The notes under the pieces were generated by a model that saw only the letters and a list, made by a program, of their open reading frames with translations, made no database searches and was not told the DNA's origin. This document shows positions 39,875 to 49,036 of a stretch of DNA of 64,000 bases, one piece after another. Source of the DNA: Pseudomonas sp. PDM14 (GTDB lineage Bacteria > Pseudomonadota > Gammaproteobacteria > Pseudomonadales > Pseudomonadaceae); the NCBI RefSeq assembly GCF_014851905.1, contig NZ_JACVAQ010000002.1:372001-436000 (forward strand), in the 5' to 3' direction. Positions within the stretch are counted from its first letter, which is position 1, and each line of letters starts with the position of its first letter. Both the position numbers and the translations under genes were made by a program.

Positions 39875-40990
39875 TCACAGCGTGCGCAGCGCGCTGCTGA
39901 TCGCCAACCCGTCTAGCTCGGCCAGGTAGTCGTCGAGCGTTAGCAGGCCGACGCAGGGCATCGCCCCGCGCGCCTCCAGACTGCCTGCCGCCAGCTTGCG
40001 CGCCAGGGCCACGGCGGCCATGCACGGGATGTTGGGGCCATCGTTGTGCAATGCCTGCAGTTCCCAGCAGAGGGTCTGCGCCTGCCCGGCCTGGTCCAGC
40101 CCACGCAGGCGTACGAACATGCCGGAGAGGCCATTGCCGAAGGGTTCGAGCATCACCGCGCCACGGCGCAGGAAGCCGGCCAGCGGCACGCCACTGCGCA
40201 GCAGGCCGCCGCGCACCAGCCAGGACAACAGCCAGGTGCCGAACTGGGTCACGCGCAAGCCCACGCCTGCCGAAAATCGCACGCTGCGCACAGCGGGGTA
40301 GCGCGCGGGGAACAGTTCGAGATCGGGAATATCGCAGTTGCCCACCCAGCGCCGTCCCAGCGGTGCGGCAAAGTCGTGTGGGCTGAGATCCTGCCAGCCG
40401 TGCACGGTCTGCCAACGCCCCTCGCGCCACTGGCTCAGCGGCTTGCCGCAGTAGTCGAGCACCGCGGCGAGGGTCGAAACGCCCGGGGTCTTCTCCGACG
40501 AGCTGATGCCATGCCAGATCTCGTCGAGCCGCGAGAAACGCGGCAGCAGGCTGTCGATCACCGCCGCGGCAAGCGCCGGCACCGAGCTGGCACCGGCGCA
40601 GACCAGCACGCCGGCCTCACGCGCCACCACATCCAGCTCGCCGATGGCGCAGACGAACTGCCGCGCATCGGCCAGGTCGGCGTAGTGCAGGCCCGCGGCG
40701 ATGGCGGCCTTGGCGACCCGATAGTCCTGCCCCTGAAATGGCCCGGCCGTGGAAATCAGCATGCGGGCGCCGGTTTCGCGCAGGCGCTCGCTCAGCTCGG
40801 CGCTGTTCATGTCCAGCACCAACACCTCGGCGCCCGTCTCCCGGGCCAGCGCCTCCGCTTTGCGCCGGTCACGCCCGGCCACCCACACACGCATGCCAGG
40901 CATGGCGCACAGGCGGCGCACGATCACCGTGCCGAAGTTGCCGTAGCCACCGAGCACCACCACGCCGAAATCCCTTTCCGCCACGCTCAT
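39875..40990 (-). CDS. Saccharopine dehydrogenase-like NAD(P)-binding protein
   Basis: The protein has 371 residues. The Rossmann motif VVVLGGYGNFGTVIVRRL is followed by WVAGRDRRKAEALA and STAGPFQGQDYRVAKAAIAA with HYADLADA, as in the saccharopine-dehydrogenase NADP-binding family. The rest lacks clear catalytic residues, so the reaction is unknown. The ATG overlaps the stop of the ABC-exporter gene (ATGA), implying coupled translation. Confidence 0.88.
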   Translation of the reverse strand: MSVAERDFGVVVLGGYGNFGTVIVRRLCAMPGMRVWVAGRDRRKAEALARETGAEVLVLDMNSAELSERLRETGARMLISTAGPFQGQDYRVAKAAIAAGLHYADLADARQFVCAIGELDVVAREAGVLVCAGASSVPALAAAVIDSLLPRFSRLDEIWHGISSSEKTPGVSTLAAVLDYCGKPLSQWREGRWQTVHGWQDLSPHDFAAPLGRRWVGNCDIPDLELFPARYPAVRSVRFSAGVGLRVTQFGTWLLSWLVRGGLLRSGVPLAGFLRRGAVMLEPFGNGLSGMFVRLRGLDQAGQAQTLCWELQALHNDGPNIPCMAAVALARKLAAGSLEARGAMPCVGLLTLDDYLAELDGLAISSALRTL

Positions 40991-42756
40991 TCCTCGTCGT
41001 TGTTGAATTGCAGTTCGGCCAGCCGCGCATACAGCGGGTTACTCGCCACCAGTTCGCCGTGCGTGCCGATGGCCACCAGCTTGCCGTGTTCGATCACGGC
41101 GATGCGATCGGCGCTCTTCACCGTGGCCAGGCGATGGGCGATCACCAGCGTGGTGCGACCCTGCATCAGCGTCGGCAGGGCCTGCTGGATCAGGTGCTCG
41201 CTTTCCGCATCGAGGGCGCTGGTGGCCTCGTCGAGCAGCAGGATCGGGGCATCTACCAGCAGCGCGCGGGCAATCGCCAGGCGCTGGCGCTGGCCGCCGG
41301 ACAAGCCGAGGCCGGCGTCGCCCAGGTGAGTCTGGTAGCCCTGCGGCAGACGCAGGATGAATTCGTGGGCGTGCGCGGCGCGGGCCGCAGCCTCGACCTC
41401 GGCCTGGGTGGCGTCGGGCTTGCCGTAGCGCAGGTTGTCCTCGACGGTGCCGAAGAACAGCGCCGGGTTCTGCGACACCAGGGCGAAGCTGCGGCGCAGA
41501 TCGGCGGGGTCGAGCTGATCGATGGGCAGGCCGTCGACCCGCAGCTGACCTTCCTGCGGGTCGAAGAAACGCAGCAGCAGATCGAACAGCGTCGACTTGC
41601 CGGCACCGGACGGGCCGACCAGGGCCAGAGTTTCCCCCGGACGTACCTGCAGGCTGATGCCATCGATGGCGAAATGCTCGGGCCGCGAGGGATAGGAGAA
41701 GCGTACGGCGTCGAGTTCCAGCGCGCCGCTGACCCGCTGCGGCAAGTGCAACAGGCCCTCGCTCGGCGCGGTGATGATGCTGCGCGTCTGCAACAGCTCG
41801 GCAATGCGCTCGGCGGCACCGGCGGCGCTCTGCAGCTCGCCGATCACCTCGCTGATGGCGCCGAAGGCCATGCCGACGATCAGGCTGTAGAAGACGAAGG
41901 CGGCCAGGTCACCACCGGAAATCCGCCCGGCGATCACATCCATGCCGCCGACCCAGAGCATCACCCCGACCGCGCCGAGCACTAGGATGATCACCACGGT
42001 GACCAGCCAGGCGCGCTGCTTGATGCGCTTGCGCGCGGTGTCGAAGGCAGCCTCGGCGGTCTGGCCGAAACGGGCCTTGTCCTGGGCCTGGTGGTTGTAC
42101 GCCTGCACCGTCTTGATCTGGCCAAGCGTCTCGCCGACGTAGCTGCCGACGTCCGCCACGCGGTCCTGGCTCTGCCGCGACAGCGCACGCACGCGGCGGC
42201 CAAAGATCAGGATCGGCGCCACCACCAGCGGCAGCGCGACGATGACGATGGCGCTGAGCTTGGGGTTGGTGATGAACAGCAGGACGATGCCGCCGAGCAT
42301 CATGATGATGTTGCGCAGGGCCATCGACAGCGAGGAGCCGATCACCGTCTGCAGCAGGGTGGTATCGGCGGTCAGCCGTGACTGGATTTCCGAGGCACGA
42401 TTGCTCTCGTAGAAGCCCGGGTGCAGCTCGATCAGGTGGTTGAACACGCGCTTGCGGATATCCGCGACGAAGCGCTCGCCAATCCACGAGACCAGGTAGA
42501 AGCGGCTGAACGTGCCGAACGCCAGCGCCAGTACCAGCACGAAGAACAGCCCGATGGAGTGGTTGAGCGCCTCCTGCGACTGGGTCGCCAGGCCCTGGTC
42601 GACCAGCAGCCGGATGCCCTGCCCCATCGACAGGGTGATGGCCGCAGTGAACAGCAGCGCCAGCAAGGCGCCGATCACCCGCCAGCGGTACGGCGCGACG
42701 AAACGCCCGGCCATGCGCAGGGCGTTGCGCTGGCGGGAGGACAGGATCGAAAGCAT
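40987..42756 (-). CDS. ABC transporter, fused permease/ATPase (MsbA/LapB-type exporter)
   Basis: The protein has 589 residues. Six membrane helices (about 20-320) precede a nucleotide-binding domain with Walker A GPSGAGKSTLFDLL, signature LSGGQRQRLAIARAL, Walker B ILLLDEATSALD and the H-loop in LVIAHRLATV. One fused half-transporter of this type works as a homodimer. MsbA-like exporters move lipids or hydrophobic compounds; here the substrate is not known. It is coupled to the downstream saccharopine-dehydrogenase-like gene. Confidence 0.93.
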   Translation of the reverse strand: MLSILSSRQRNALRMAGRFVAPYRWRVIGALLALLFTAAITLSMGQGIRLLVDQGLATQSQEALNHSIGLFFVLVLALAFGTFSRFYLVSWIGERFVADIRKRVFNHLIELHPGFYESNRASEIQSRLTADTTLLQTVIGSSLSMALRNIIMMLGGIVLLFITNPKLSAIVIVALPLVVAPILIFGRRVRALSRQSQDRVADVGSYVGETLGQIKTVQAYNHQAQDKARFGQTAEAAFDTARKRIKQRAWLVTVVIILVLGAVGVMLWVGGMDVIAGRISGGDLAAFVFYSLIVGMAFGAISEVIGELQSAAGAAERIAELLQTRSIITAPSEGLLHLPQRVSGALELDAVRFSYPSRPEHFAIDGISLQVRPGETLALVGPSGAGKSTLFDLLLRFFDPQEGQLRVDGLPIDQLDPADLRRSFALVSQNPALFFGTVEDNLRYGKPDATQAEVEAAARAAHAHEFILRLPQGYQTHLGDAGLGLSGGQRQRLAIARALLVDAPILLLDEATSALDAESEHLIQQALPTLMQGRTTLVIAHRLATVKSADRIAVIEHGKLVAIGTHGELVASNPLYARLAELQFNNDEE

Positions 42757-42890
42757 GGGGCACTCGCAGATGGGCCGCAGCCCAGGAATGGGACCAGATC
42801 GGGCTCGCGAGCCGACCGCTTCAGCCTACTGCATGACGACGGTCGGCCTCAGCAGCAGATGGGGGCGATAGCGCGCAACATCAAGCCGCC

Positions 42891-43325
42891 TCAATCGTGC
42901 AGGAAGCGCCCGGCGTGGTCGGCGGACGGCAACAGGCAACTGTCGTAGCGGCCGAACAGCCGGTAGCGATTCAGGGCGATGCGGTCGTAGGCCCAGTCGC
43001 GCAGCGCGCGCGGCAGCACACGCAACAACGCGGCCCAGCGCCACGGCGCCGGCAGCTGGGCGACGACGCGCAGCACCGCGTCGGAGCGCACGAACAGCAC
43101 GCCGTTCTCGACATAGGCCATGGTGTCGAAGCGCTCGGTGGGCAAGCCGAAGTGCTGGAGGATTGCCTGGCCTTCGCTCGACTGCACCGACGCCAGCCTG
43201 AAACGCTGCGCACGGTCGTGGCGGATGAGAAACGTCGCCCAGCCATTGCACAGTTTGCAAACACCGTCAAAGAGCACCACGCGGTCGCCCGGCTGGGTGA
43301 ACGGTGGCAGGTCGTAGGCGCTCAT
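42891..43325 (-). CDS. DCC family thiol-disulfide oxidoreductase-like protein (DUF393)
   Basis: The protein has 144 residues. VVLFDGVCKLCNGWATFLIR contains the DxxCxxC motif (Asp-Gly-Val-Cys-Lys-Leu-Cys) that names the DCC family. The rest is the usual helical region with RYRLFGRYDSCLLP. The ATG at 43325 lies 11 bases after the DUF1287 stop. The frame extends upstream antiparallel to nothing useful. Function is unknown, though a redox role is assumed from the motif. Confidence 0.9.
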   Translation of the reverse strand: MSAYDLPPFTQPGDRVVLFDGVCKLCNGWATFLIRHDRAQRFRLASVQSSEGQAILQHFGLPTERFDTMAYVENGVLFVRSDAVLRVVAQLPAPWRWAALLRVLPRALRDWAYDRIALNRYRLFGRYDSCLLPSADHAGRFLHD

Positions 43326-43336
43326 GCGGGCTCCTG

Positions 43337-43915
43337 TCAGGACGCGGGGAAACGGTAGTGGCCGATGATGGTGAAGCGGAACAGGATGTCTTCCTCCTGC
43401 GTGCCGCGGCCGATGTTGTGCAGCACCAGGGGGACGCCGGCGGCGCTGCGCTGGTCGGAGACGATGCCGATATGGGTCAGGCCGCGGCCCAGATCCCAGG
43501 TGACGATATCGCCAGCGCGGTAGGCGCCGGCCTCGTCGCTGATCGCCTGCGCCATGCCCTGGCGGCGGAACCAGGTCATCAGGTTCGGCACGCGGCGGTG
43601 GTCGATGTTGCGGTCGGTGCTGCGCAGCCCCCAGTTCTTCGGGTACGCCGAGAAATGCCCGCGCATGTCTTCGTGCACCGTTTTCTGCAGGTCCAGCCCC
43701 TGGGGGCGCAATGCGCGGATGACCACATCCGTGCACACGCCGGTGGCCAGCGGCACGTCGCCACCGGGGTAATCGATACGCCGGTAGACCGGGTCGTAGC
43801 TCAGCGTCACGCCGACCTGGCTGCGCGCGGCGCTGATCAGCTGCTCGGGCTGGATCGCCTGGGCGCATGCGGGCCCGGCGACGAGCAGGATCAGGGCGAG
43901 AATCAGATGGCGCAT
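43337..43915 (-). CDS. DUF1287 exported protein
   Basis: The protein has 192 residues with a signal peptide (HLILALILLVAGPACAQA). The mature part contains GDVPLATGVCTDVVIRALRP, then NIDHRRVPNLMTWFRRQG and WDLGRGLTHIGIVSD with VLHNIGRGTQEED, a Cys-His pattern typical of DUF1287 (YiiX/NlpC-like fold). The ATG at 43915 is used because it starts the signal sequence. A periplasmic amidase or peptidase activity is possible but not shown. Confidence 0.88.
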   Translation of the reverse strand: MRHLILALILLVAGPACAQAIQPEQLISAARSQVGVTLSYDPVYRRIDYPGGDVPLATGVCTDVVIRALRPQGLDLQKTVHEDMRGHFSAYPKNWGLRSTDRNIDHRRVPNLMTWFRRQGMAQAISDEAGAYRAGDIVTWDLGRGLTHIGIVSDQRSAAGVPLVLHNIGRGTQEEDILFRFTIIGHYRFPAS

Positions 43916-43919
43916 CGCT

Positions 43920-44318
43920 TTACTCCTGCCGCTCGGCGTAGCGTGGCAGTTCATCGTCCAGCGTCCACCAGTTGGCCTTGGACGCGACGAAGGAATGCGC
44001 GATCGGCCGCGTTTTCAGCTCACCCTCGAGCAGCCCGGCGCGTACACGCAGCACACCGGGAACCTGCACATGACGGCTGAATACCGGCGAGCCGCACTGG
44101 CGACAGAACACCCGCTGCTTGCCTGGCGAGGACTCGTAAGGCTGCAGCAGCTCCGCCCCTGCGAGCAGCTGGAAGGCGCCCTCGGCGACCGGAATATTGC
44201 TGGCGAACGCCCCGCCCTGAGCCTGGCGGCACTGGCCGCAGTGGCAGAGCTGGATCGGCGCCAGCTCGCCCGCGATCTGAAACCGTATCCCACCGCACAA
44301 ACAACGTCCCTGCTGCAT
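43920..44318 (-). CDS. GFA family (glutathione-dependent formaldehyde-activating enzyme-like) protein
   Basis: The protein has 132 residues. The zinc-binding cysteines are in GRCLCGGIRF, LCHCGQCRQAQG and FCRQCGSPVFSRH, the full GFA pattern (CxC, CxxC, CxxC). AGGAGA lies seven bases before the ATG at 44318. It begins 29 bases after the ATP-NAD kinase stop. Members bind Zn; glutathione or formaldehyde chemistry is proven only for a few and is not implied here. Confidence 0.92.
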   Translation of the reverse strand: MQQGRCLCGGIRFQIAGELAPIQLCHCGQCRQAQGGAFASNIPVAEGAFQLLAGAELLQPYESSPGKQRVFCRQCGSPVFSRHVQVPGVLRVRAGLLEGELKTRPIAHSFVASKANWWTLDDELPRYAERQE

Positions 44319-44347
44319 GGCCTGTTCTCCTGATCGTGATGGCTGGT

Positions 44348-45469
44348 TCAAACGCTCCCGCGCACGGGATACAGCAACTCTTCCTTATACCCGGCCCATA
44401 CCCGCACGGCATCCGGGAAGGCGTCGTCGAGGGCCGGGTCGCCGCTGTCGACCAGCAACGCGCGGCCTTCGAGGGTGCCGAGCTTGCGCTTGGTGGCGAC
44501 CACGCGCAGATGGTCCAGGCCGATGGCGCGCAGCACACGAGGGCTGATCTGCTGGTTGCCGCGGCCGATGATGTGGCCCTGGCCGCCGATGGCGGTGACC
44601 AGCAGGCGGCTCGGGTGGCCGTCGACCAGCTCGAACAGCTGCTGCTCGGTGACGTCGCGGGCGATCACTTCGCCGTTCTCGATCACGTCGACGCCGAGCA
44701 AGGTGGTCTGCAGGCCGAGGTTGTCGGCCAGGCCCTGCAGCGTCGAGCCGGGGCCGAACACGTAGCGCACGTCGTCTTCCCAGACGTTGCGCAGCCAGTC
44801 GGCGATGTCCACCAGCACCAGCTCTTCGGACTCCACGCCCGCCTGTTTGACGTGCTGCATGAAGTCGCCTTCCTCGGGCACCGTCAGCTCGCCGTACCAG
44901 CGCGCGCTGACCTTGCCCTCGCGCAGCGCGGCTTCGTCGATGTCGCGCACCTCGCCACTGGCCAGACGCACCAGGCCGCCCTCGACCAGGCGCCGGGCCA
45001 TGGCACCGGCCGCCCGCGGGCTGATGGCGTAGACCCCGGAATGGATCTTCACCCCGGCCGGAATGCCCAGCACCGGCTGGCCCTCGCGCACCGCGGCGCA
45101 AACGTCCCGCGCGGTGCCGTCGCCGCCGGCGAACAGCAGCAGCGCGCAATCAGCGTCCTGCAACGCCTCGACCGCGCGGCGAGTGTCAGCGGCGCTGGTC
45201 GGGCCGTCGCCCAGGCTGCCGAGCACGCGATGGGCGAACCCCAGTTCGGCGAGCAGGTCAGCGCCCATGGCGCCGGGAAAGGTCAGGAACTCCAAGCGCT
45301 CGGCCAACGGCAGCAGGCATTGCAAGGCGATGCGCGTGCGCTCGGCGGCGCGCGGTTCGGCGCCCAAGGCCAGGGCCTGCTCGGCCACGCCATCGCTGCC
45401 CTTGAGCGCAGCGGTGCCACCGAGGCCGGCGAGCGGGTTGATGATCAGGCCCATGTGAAAGGCGCTCAT
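44348..45469 (-). CDS. ATP-NAD kinase family protein
   Basis: The protein has 373 residues. The N-terminal GLIINPLAGLGGTAALKGSD is followed by the nucleotide-binding LLLFAGGDGTARDVC (GGDGT motif) and GIPAGVKIHSGVYAISPRAA. This longer branch of the NAD-kinase/diacylglycerol-kinase-like superfamily (PA1572-type) differs from the housekeeping NadK. Kinase activity on NAD or a related substrate is inferred. First of a probable four-gene operon with GFA, DUF1287 and DCC genes. Confidence 0.9.
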   Translation of the reverse strand: MSAFHMGLIINPLAGLGGTAALKGSDGVAEQALALGAEPRAAERTRIALQCLLPLAERLEFLTFPGAMGADLLAELGFAHRVLGSLGDGPTSAADTRRAVEALQDADCALLLFAGGDGTARDVCAAVREGQPVLGIPAGVKIHSGVYAISPRAAGAMARRLVEGGLVRLASGEVRDIDEAALREGKVSARWYGELTVPEEGDFMQHVKQAGVESEELVLVDIADWLRNVWEDDVRYVFGPGSTLQGLADNLGLQTTLLGVDVIENGEVIARDVTEQQLFELVDGHPSRLLVTAIGGQGHIIGRGNQQISPRVLRAIGLDHLRVVATKRKLGTLEGRALLVDSGDPALDDAFPDAVRVWAGYKEELLYPVRGSV

Positions 45470-45772
45470 GCGTTCTCCTGAAGCGGTACTAGGCCGGTAG
45501 GCCCTGACTGTCTACATACAAGGTCTGATTGGCAGGCGGCTGATTTTGCCCAACAGTTGCCACTCAGTCGATTGTGCCGTTCAACGGTTGAACACCTGCA
45601 GCTCGTCACGGTCACTTTTTTCAGGACCGAACGATGGCGAGCGTTTGGCACGATGACTGCTAAACCTGGTTTCGGCCCTGAATTTTTGGCGCTTTTTTGG
45701 CGCCCAGGACTGTCACCGCGCGTTCATATAACCGTCTTAGACTGCGCGCACCACCTGATGAGGAGACAGGCT
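45470..45772. other. Intergenic region with a GTTCAA palindrome
   Basis: These 303 bases separate the divergent ATP-NAD kinase and PA1571-type genes. GTTCAACGGTTGAAC at 45579-45593 is a perfect 6-bp-arm palindrome with a 3-base centre and looks like an operator. TTTTTGGCGC occurs at 45683-45692 and again at 45694-45703 (11-base period). A -10-like TATAAC lies at 45727-45732 without a matching -35. No gene seen. Confidence 0.45.
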
Positions 45773-45949
45773 ATGAGCTTGAATGACAACAGTTCCAACC
45801 GTCACCGTGTCGTTGCGTTGAAGCCGCAGCAGCCGGTGGGTGGCTCGATCATCGATGCCCAGGGTCGTGAAGTTCCGATCACCGAAGGCATGATCCAGCA
45901 CGCGTGCCGCGAGCTGGAGAAGAACTGGTCCATCCCCAAACAGGCTTGA
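45773..45949 (+). CDS. PA1571 family small protein
   Basis: The protein has 58 residues, starting MSLNDNSSNRHRVVALKPQQ and containing GGSIIDAQGREVPITEGMIQ. It is hydrophilic, without membrane segment or cysteine. AGGAGA lies at proper spacing before the ATG and a strong terminator follows. It matches what I recall of the PA1571 family, a conserved Pseudomonas protein of unknown function next to the PA1572-type kinase gene. The helix at the C-terminus (GMIQHACRELEKNW) could bind a partner. Confidence 0.85.
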   Translation: MSLNDNSSNRHRVVALKPQQPVGGSIIDAQGREVPITEGMIQHACRELEKNWSIPKQA

Positions 45950-45979
45950 GCCTTACCCCTCGCCCTTCGGGGTTGAATG

Positions 45980-46003
45980 ACCCGGGCACTGCCCGGGTTT
46001 TTT
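45980..46003 (+). terminator. Rho-independent terminator of the PA1571-type gene
   Basis: CCCGGGC, ACT loop, GCCCGGG followed by six T residues, 31 bases after the stop. Confidence 0.92.
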
Positions 46004-46047
46004 ATGCGCGCTTTCCGCAGGACGCGCCATAACGCTCCCGGGTTTCG

Positions 46048-46068
46048 GTGCGCACGGCGCACCCTACG
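46048..46068. repeat. Copy of the GGTGCGCACGGCGCACC palindrome
   Basis: GGTGCGC ACG GCGCACC followed by CTACG repeats the core of the hairpin at 6503-6529. It runs to within a few bases of, and into, the last codons of pdxB, so it may supply the pdxB 3' end. Confidence 0.5.
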
Positions 46069-47194
46069 ACAGCGTCGCTCCCAGCGCGGTGACTACCTGA
46101 CCCAGCGCGGCAGGCTGCCCCGCCACGCTCACCGTCAGACCGTCGATTTCACGGCGCGGTGGGTAATGCTTGCGCAGGGCGTCGAACGCCGCGCGGCGCT
46201 GAGCTTCATCGCCATGCAGGCTGCGACGGAAATCCGCATCGTCGCGACGCGGGTCGTACACCGCGCGGCAAAGCGTGGCCAGGGCCCAGTCCGGAGCCGT
46301 GCCGGCAGCGAGCTGCACCTGTTGCAACCAGGCCGGCGGCAACAGGTCGGCCAGGTGCACCTGCTCGGCGAGGCCCATGGCGGCGCAGTAGGCCTGGTAG
46401 ATCTGCGCGGTACCGCGCAGCTTGCCGTCGAGGCTGTAACCGGCGATGTGCGGCGTGGCGATGTGACACAGCGCGGCCAGGTCGACATCGGCCAGCGGCT
46501 CGCCTTCCCAGACATCCAGCGCCACGTGCAGGTCGGCACCGCTGCGCAGGTGGGCGAGCAGCGCCTTATTGTCGACCACCGCGCCGCGGCTGGCGTTGAT
46601 CAGCCAGGCGCCGGGGCGCAGTGCCCGCAGCTGATCGGCGCCGATCAGGTGGCGCGTGCCGGCATCCAGCGGCGTGTGCAGGCTGATCACCTCGCACTCG
46701 CGCAGGATCTGCTCCAGTTCGACGAAATCGCCGCCCTCCGCCGCCTGACGCGGTGGATCGCAGACCTGCACATCCCAACCCAGCCCTTGCAGCACCTTGA
46801 CCAGGCGCCCGCCGACCTGGCCAGCACCGACCACACCGTAACGCAGCGGCGCCAGCGGCCGGGCATGCTTTTCCGCCAGCGAGAGCAGGCAACCGAGTAC
46901 GTAGTCCACCACGCCACGGGCGTTGCAGCCCGGCGCGCTGGACCAGACGATGCCGGCTTCGGCGAAGTAATCGAGGTCGAGGTGGTCGGTGCCGATGGTG
47001 CAGGTGCCGACGAAGCGCACGCGGCTGCCTTCGAGCAGCGCACGGTCAACGCGGGTCACCGAGCGCACCAGCAGCACCTCGGCGTCGCCCAGCGTGGCGC
47101 GGTCGATGGCTCGGCCGGGGCTGCGGCGCAGCGTGCCGAAGCCGGCGAAGAACTCATTGAGCAGGGGAATGTTTTCGTCGGCGACTATGTGCAT
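46064..47194 (-). CDS. pdxB: Erythronate-4-phosphate dehydrogenase
   Basis: The protein has 376 residues. [20 protein letters not shown] is the PdxB N-terminus; [20 protein letters not shown] binds NAD; the catalytic Arg is in [11 protein letters not shown], with Glu in [10 protein letters not shown] and His in [15 protein letters not shown]-terminal dimerisation domain (DUF3410) follows. It catalyses the second step of pyridoxal-5'-phosphate synthesis by the DXP-dependent route. GGAGGTCGC precedes the ATG. Divergent from the MATE pump gene. Confidence 0.96.
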   Translation of the reverse strand: MHIVADENIPLLNEFFAGFGTLRRSPGRAIDRATLGDAEVLLVRSVTRVDRALLEGSRVRFVGTCTIGTDHLDLDYFAEAGIVWSSAPGCNARGVVDYVLGCLLSLAEKHARPLAPLRYGVVGAGQVGGRLVKVLQGLGWDVQVCDPPRQAAEGGDFVELEQILRECEVISLHTPLDAGTRHLIGADQLRALRPGAWLINASRGAVVDNKALLAHLRSGADLHVALDVWEGEPLADVDLAALCHIATPHIAGYSLDGKLRGTAQIYQAYCAAMGLAEQVHLADLLPPAWLQQVQLAAGTAPDWALATLCRAVYDPRRDDADFRRSLHGDEAQRRAAFDALRKHYPPRREIDGLTVSVAGQPAALGQVVTALGATLS

Positions 47195-47327
47195 GCGACC
47201 TCCAGAAGCGAGGCGCCATTCTAGGCGCTATGCCGGCAACCGGGTAAGCCCGTCGCCCGGCGCTTTCCTGAGCGATCGGCCAGGGCGTAGAATGCGCCGC
47301 CTCGCGCACTCCCCCGCCGGTCCCCCG

Positions 47328-48701
47328 ATGCTCGCTCAATCCCGCTCCACCCGCGTGTTCACCGAACTGCGCGCCCTGCTGTCCCTGGCTACTCCAATCA
47401 TCATCGCGCAGCTCGCGCACACCGCCATGGGCTTCGTCGATGCGGTGATGGCCGGCCGCGTCGGCCCGCATGACCTTGCTGCCGTGGCCCTGGGCAACTC
47501 GCTGTGGGTGCCGGTGTACCTGCTGATGACCGGCCTGCTGCTGGCCACCACGCCGAAAGTCGCCCAGCACTTCGGTGCCGGGCAACAGGCGCAGACCGGC
47601 CCGCTGGTGCGCCAGGCGTTGTGGCTGGGCCTGGCAATCGGTTGCGCCGCGGCCGCGCTGCTATGGAGCGCCACGCCGGTGCTGCGCCTGATGCGGGTCG
47701 ATGCAGAGCTGACCGACATGTCCATGCGCTACCTGCACGGCATCGCCTTCGGCTTCCCGGCGGTGGCGGTCTATCACGTGCTGCGCTGCTTTAGCGACGG
47801 CCTCGGCCATACCCGCCCGAGCATGATCCTCGGCATCGGCGGCCTGCTGCTGAACATCCCGCTCAACTACGTGCTGATCTACGGCCATCTGGGTATGCCG
47901 GCGCTGGGCGGCGTCGGCTGTGGCTGGGCCAGCGGCATCGTCATGTGGGCAATGCTGCTGGGGTTGCTCTGGTGGGTGCACCGCGCGCCGTACTACCAGG
48001 CCAGTCAGCTGTTCAGCCGCTTCGACTGGCCGCAGTGGCCGGTGATCAAGCGCCTGTTGTCGATTGGCGTGCCGATTGGCGTGTCGGTGTTCGCCGAGGC
48101 GAGCATTTTTTCGGTGATCGCCCTGCTCATCGGCGGGCTCGGTGCCACGGTGGTCGCCGGGCACCAGATCGCGCTGAACTTCAGCTCACTGGTCTTCATG
48201 ATCCCCTATTCGCTGGGCATGGCTGCCACCGTGCGCGTCGGCCAGGCCCTGGGGCGTAGCCAGCCACGCGAGGCGCGTTTCGCTGCTGGCGTCGGCATGG
48301 CCACCGCACTGGCCTATGCCTGCCTGTCGGCGAGCCTGATGTACCTGCTGCGCCACGAGATCGCGCAGATCTACACCTCGGCGCCGGAGGTGATCGCCAT
48401 CGCCAGCGGCCTGATCGTCTACTCGGCGCTGTTCCAGTTCTCCGACGCCATCCAGGTCACCGCGGCCGGTGCCCTGCGTGGCTATCAGGACACCCGAGCG
48501 ACGATGATCTTCACCCTCTTCGCCTACTGGGGCATCGGCTTGCCGGTGGGTTACGCGCTGGGGCTGAGCGATGTGTTCGGCGAGCCATCCGGGCCGAAGG
48601 GCCTGTGGCAGGGCCTGGTGGTCGGCCTGACCTGCGCTGCGGTGTTGCTCGGCATCCGCCTGCAGCGCAGCTCGCGGCGCTACATCCGCATGGTGCGTTG
48701 A
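47328..48701 (+). CDS. MATE family multidrug efflux protein (NorM/PmpM type)
   Basis: The protein has 457 residues with 12 hydrophobic helices in two MATE repeats. IIIAQLAHTAMGFVDAVMAG, LAAVALGNSLWVPVYLLMTG and GVPIGVSVFAEASIFSVIAL are family hallmarks (NorM branch). It exports cationic drugs in exchange for Na+ or H+ in relatives. The ATG at 47328 is chosen by comparison with NorM N-termini; an ATG 36 bases upstream is possible, and neither has a good ribosome-binding site. Closest named Pseudomonas relative is probably PmpM. Confidence 0.92.
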   Translation: MLAQSRSTRVFTELRALLSLATPIIIAQLAHTAMGFVDAVMAGRVGPHDLAAVALGNSLWVPVYLLMTGLLLATTPKVAQHFGAGQQAQTGPLVRQALWLGLAIGCAAAALLWSATPVLRLMRVDAELTDMSMRYLHGIAFGFPAVAVYHVLRCFSDGLGHTRPSMILGIGGLLLNIPLNYVLIYGHLGMPALGGVGCGWASGIVMWAMLLGLLWWVHRAPYYQASQLFSRFDWPQWPVIKRLLSIGVPIGVSVFAEASIFSVIALLIGGLGATVVAGHQIALNFSSLVFMIPYSLGMAATVRVGQALGRSQPREARFAAGVGMATALAYACLSASLMYLLRHEIAQIYTSAPEVIAIASGLIVYSALFQFSDAIQVTAAGALRGYQDTRATMIFTLFAYWGIGLPVGYALGLSDVFGEPSGPKGLWQGLVVGLTCAAVLLGIRLQRSSRRYIRMVR

Positions 48702-48728
48702 TCGCGCCTGGCACTTGAGCGGCCGGGC

Positions 48729-48974
48729 TCAGTCGAGTTTTTTGCGGATCCAGTACAGGTAGGCGCCGCCTTCCTCGCCCTGCTCGACCAGCTCATGGCC
48801 GAGAAACACGCAGAACTTGGGAATGTCGCGCTTGGTCGAGGGGTCGGTGGCGAGCACCTTGAGCAGGCCGCCGGCCGGCAGATCGCGCACCTTGTTGTGC
48901 AGCATCATCACCGGTTCGGGGCAGTTCAGGCCGCTGGCATCGAGAATCGCGTCGGCGTGCAGGGATTGGGACAT
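48729..48974 (-). CDS. tusA: Sulfur-relay protein TusA
   Basis: The protein has 81 residues. [20 protein letters not shown] carries the CPxP motif with the persulfide-forming Cys; length and fold match TusA (SirA/YhhP). It transfers sulfur for tRNA 2-thiouridine synthesis. The ATG at 48974 follows GGAG seven bases upstream; the frame extending further is not supported. Convergent with the MATE gene, 27 bases away. Confidence 0.95.
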   Translation of the reverse strand: MSQSLHADAILDASGLNCPEPVMMLHNKVRDLPAGGLLKVLATDPSTKRDIPKFCVFLGHELVEQGEEGGAYLYWIRKKLD

Positions 48975-49036
48975 CGTGGGGCTCCGGAAAACGGCCGGCA
49001 TTGTCGCGCAAAGCCGGGCTTCAGGTCACGCCGGGC

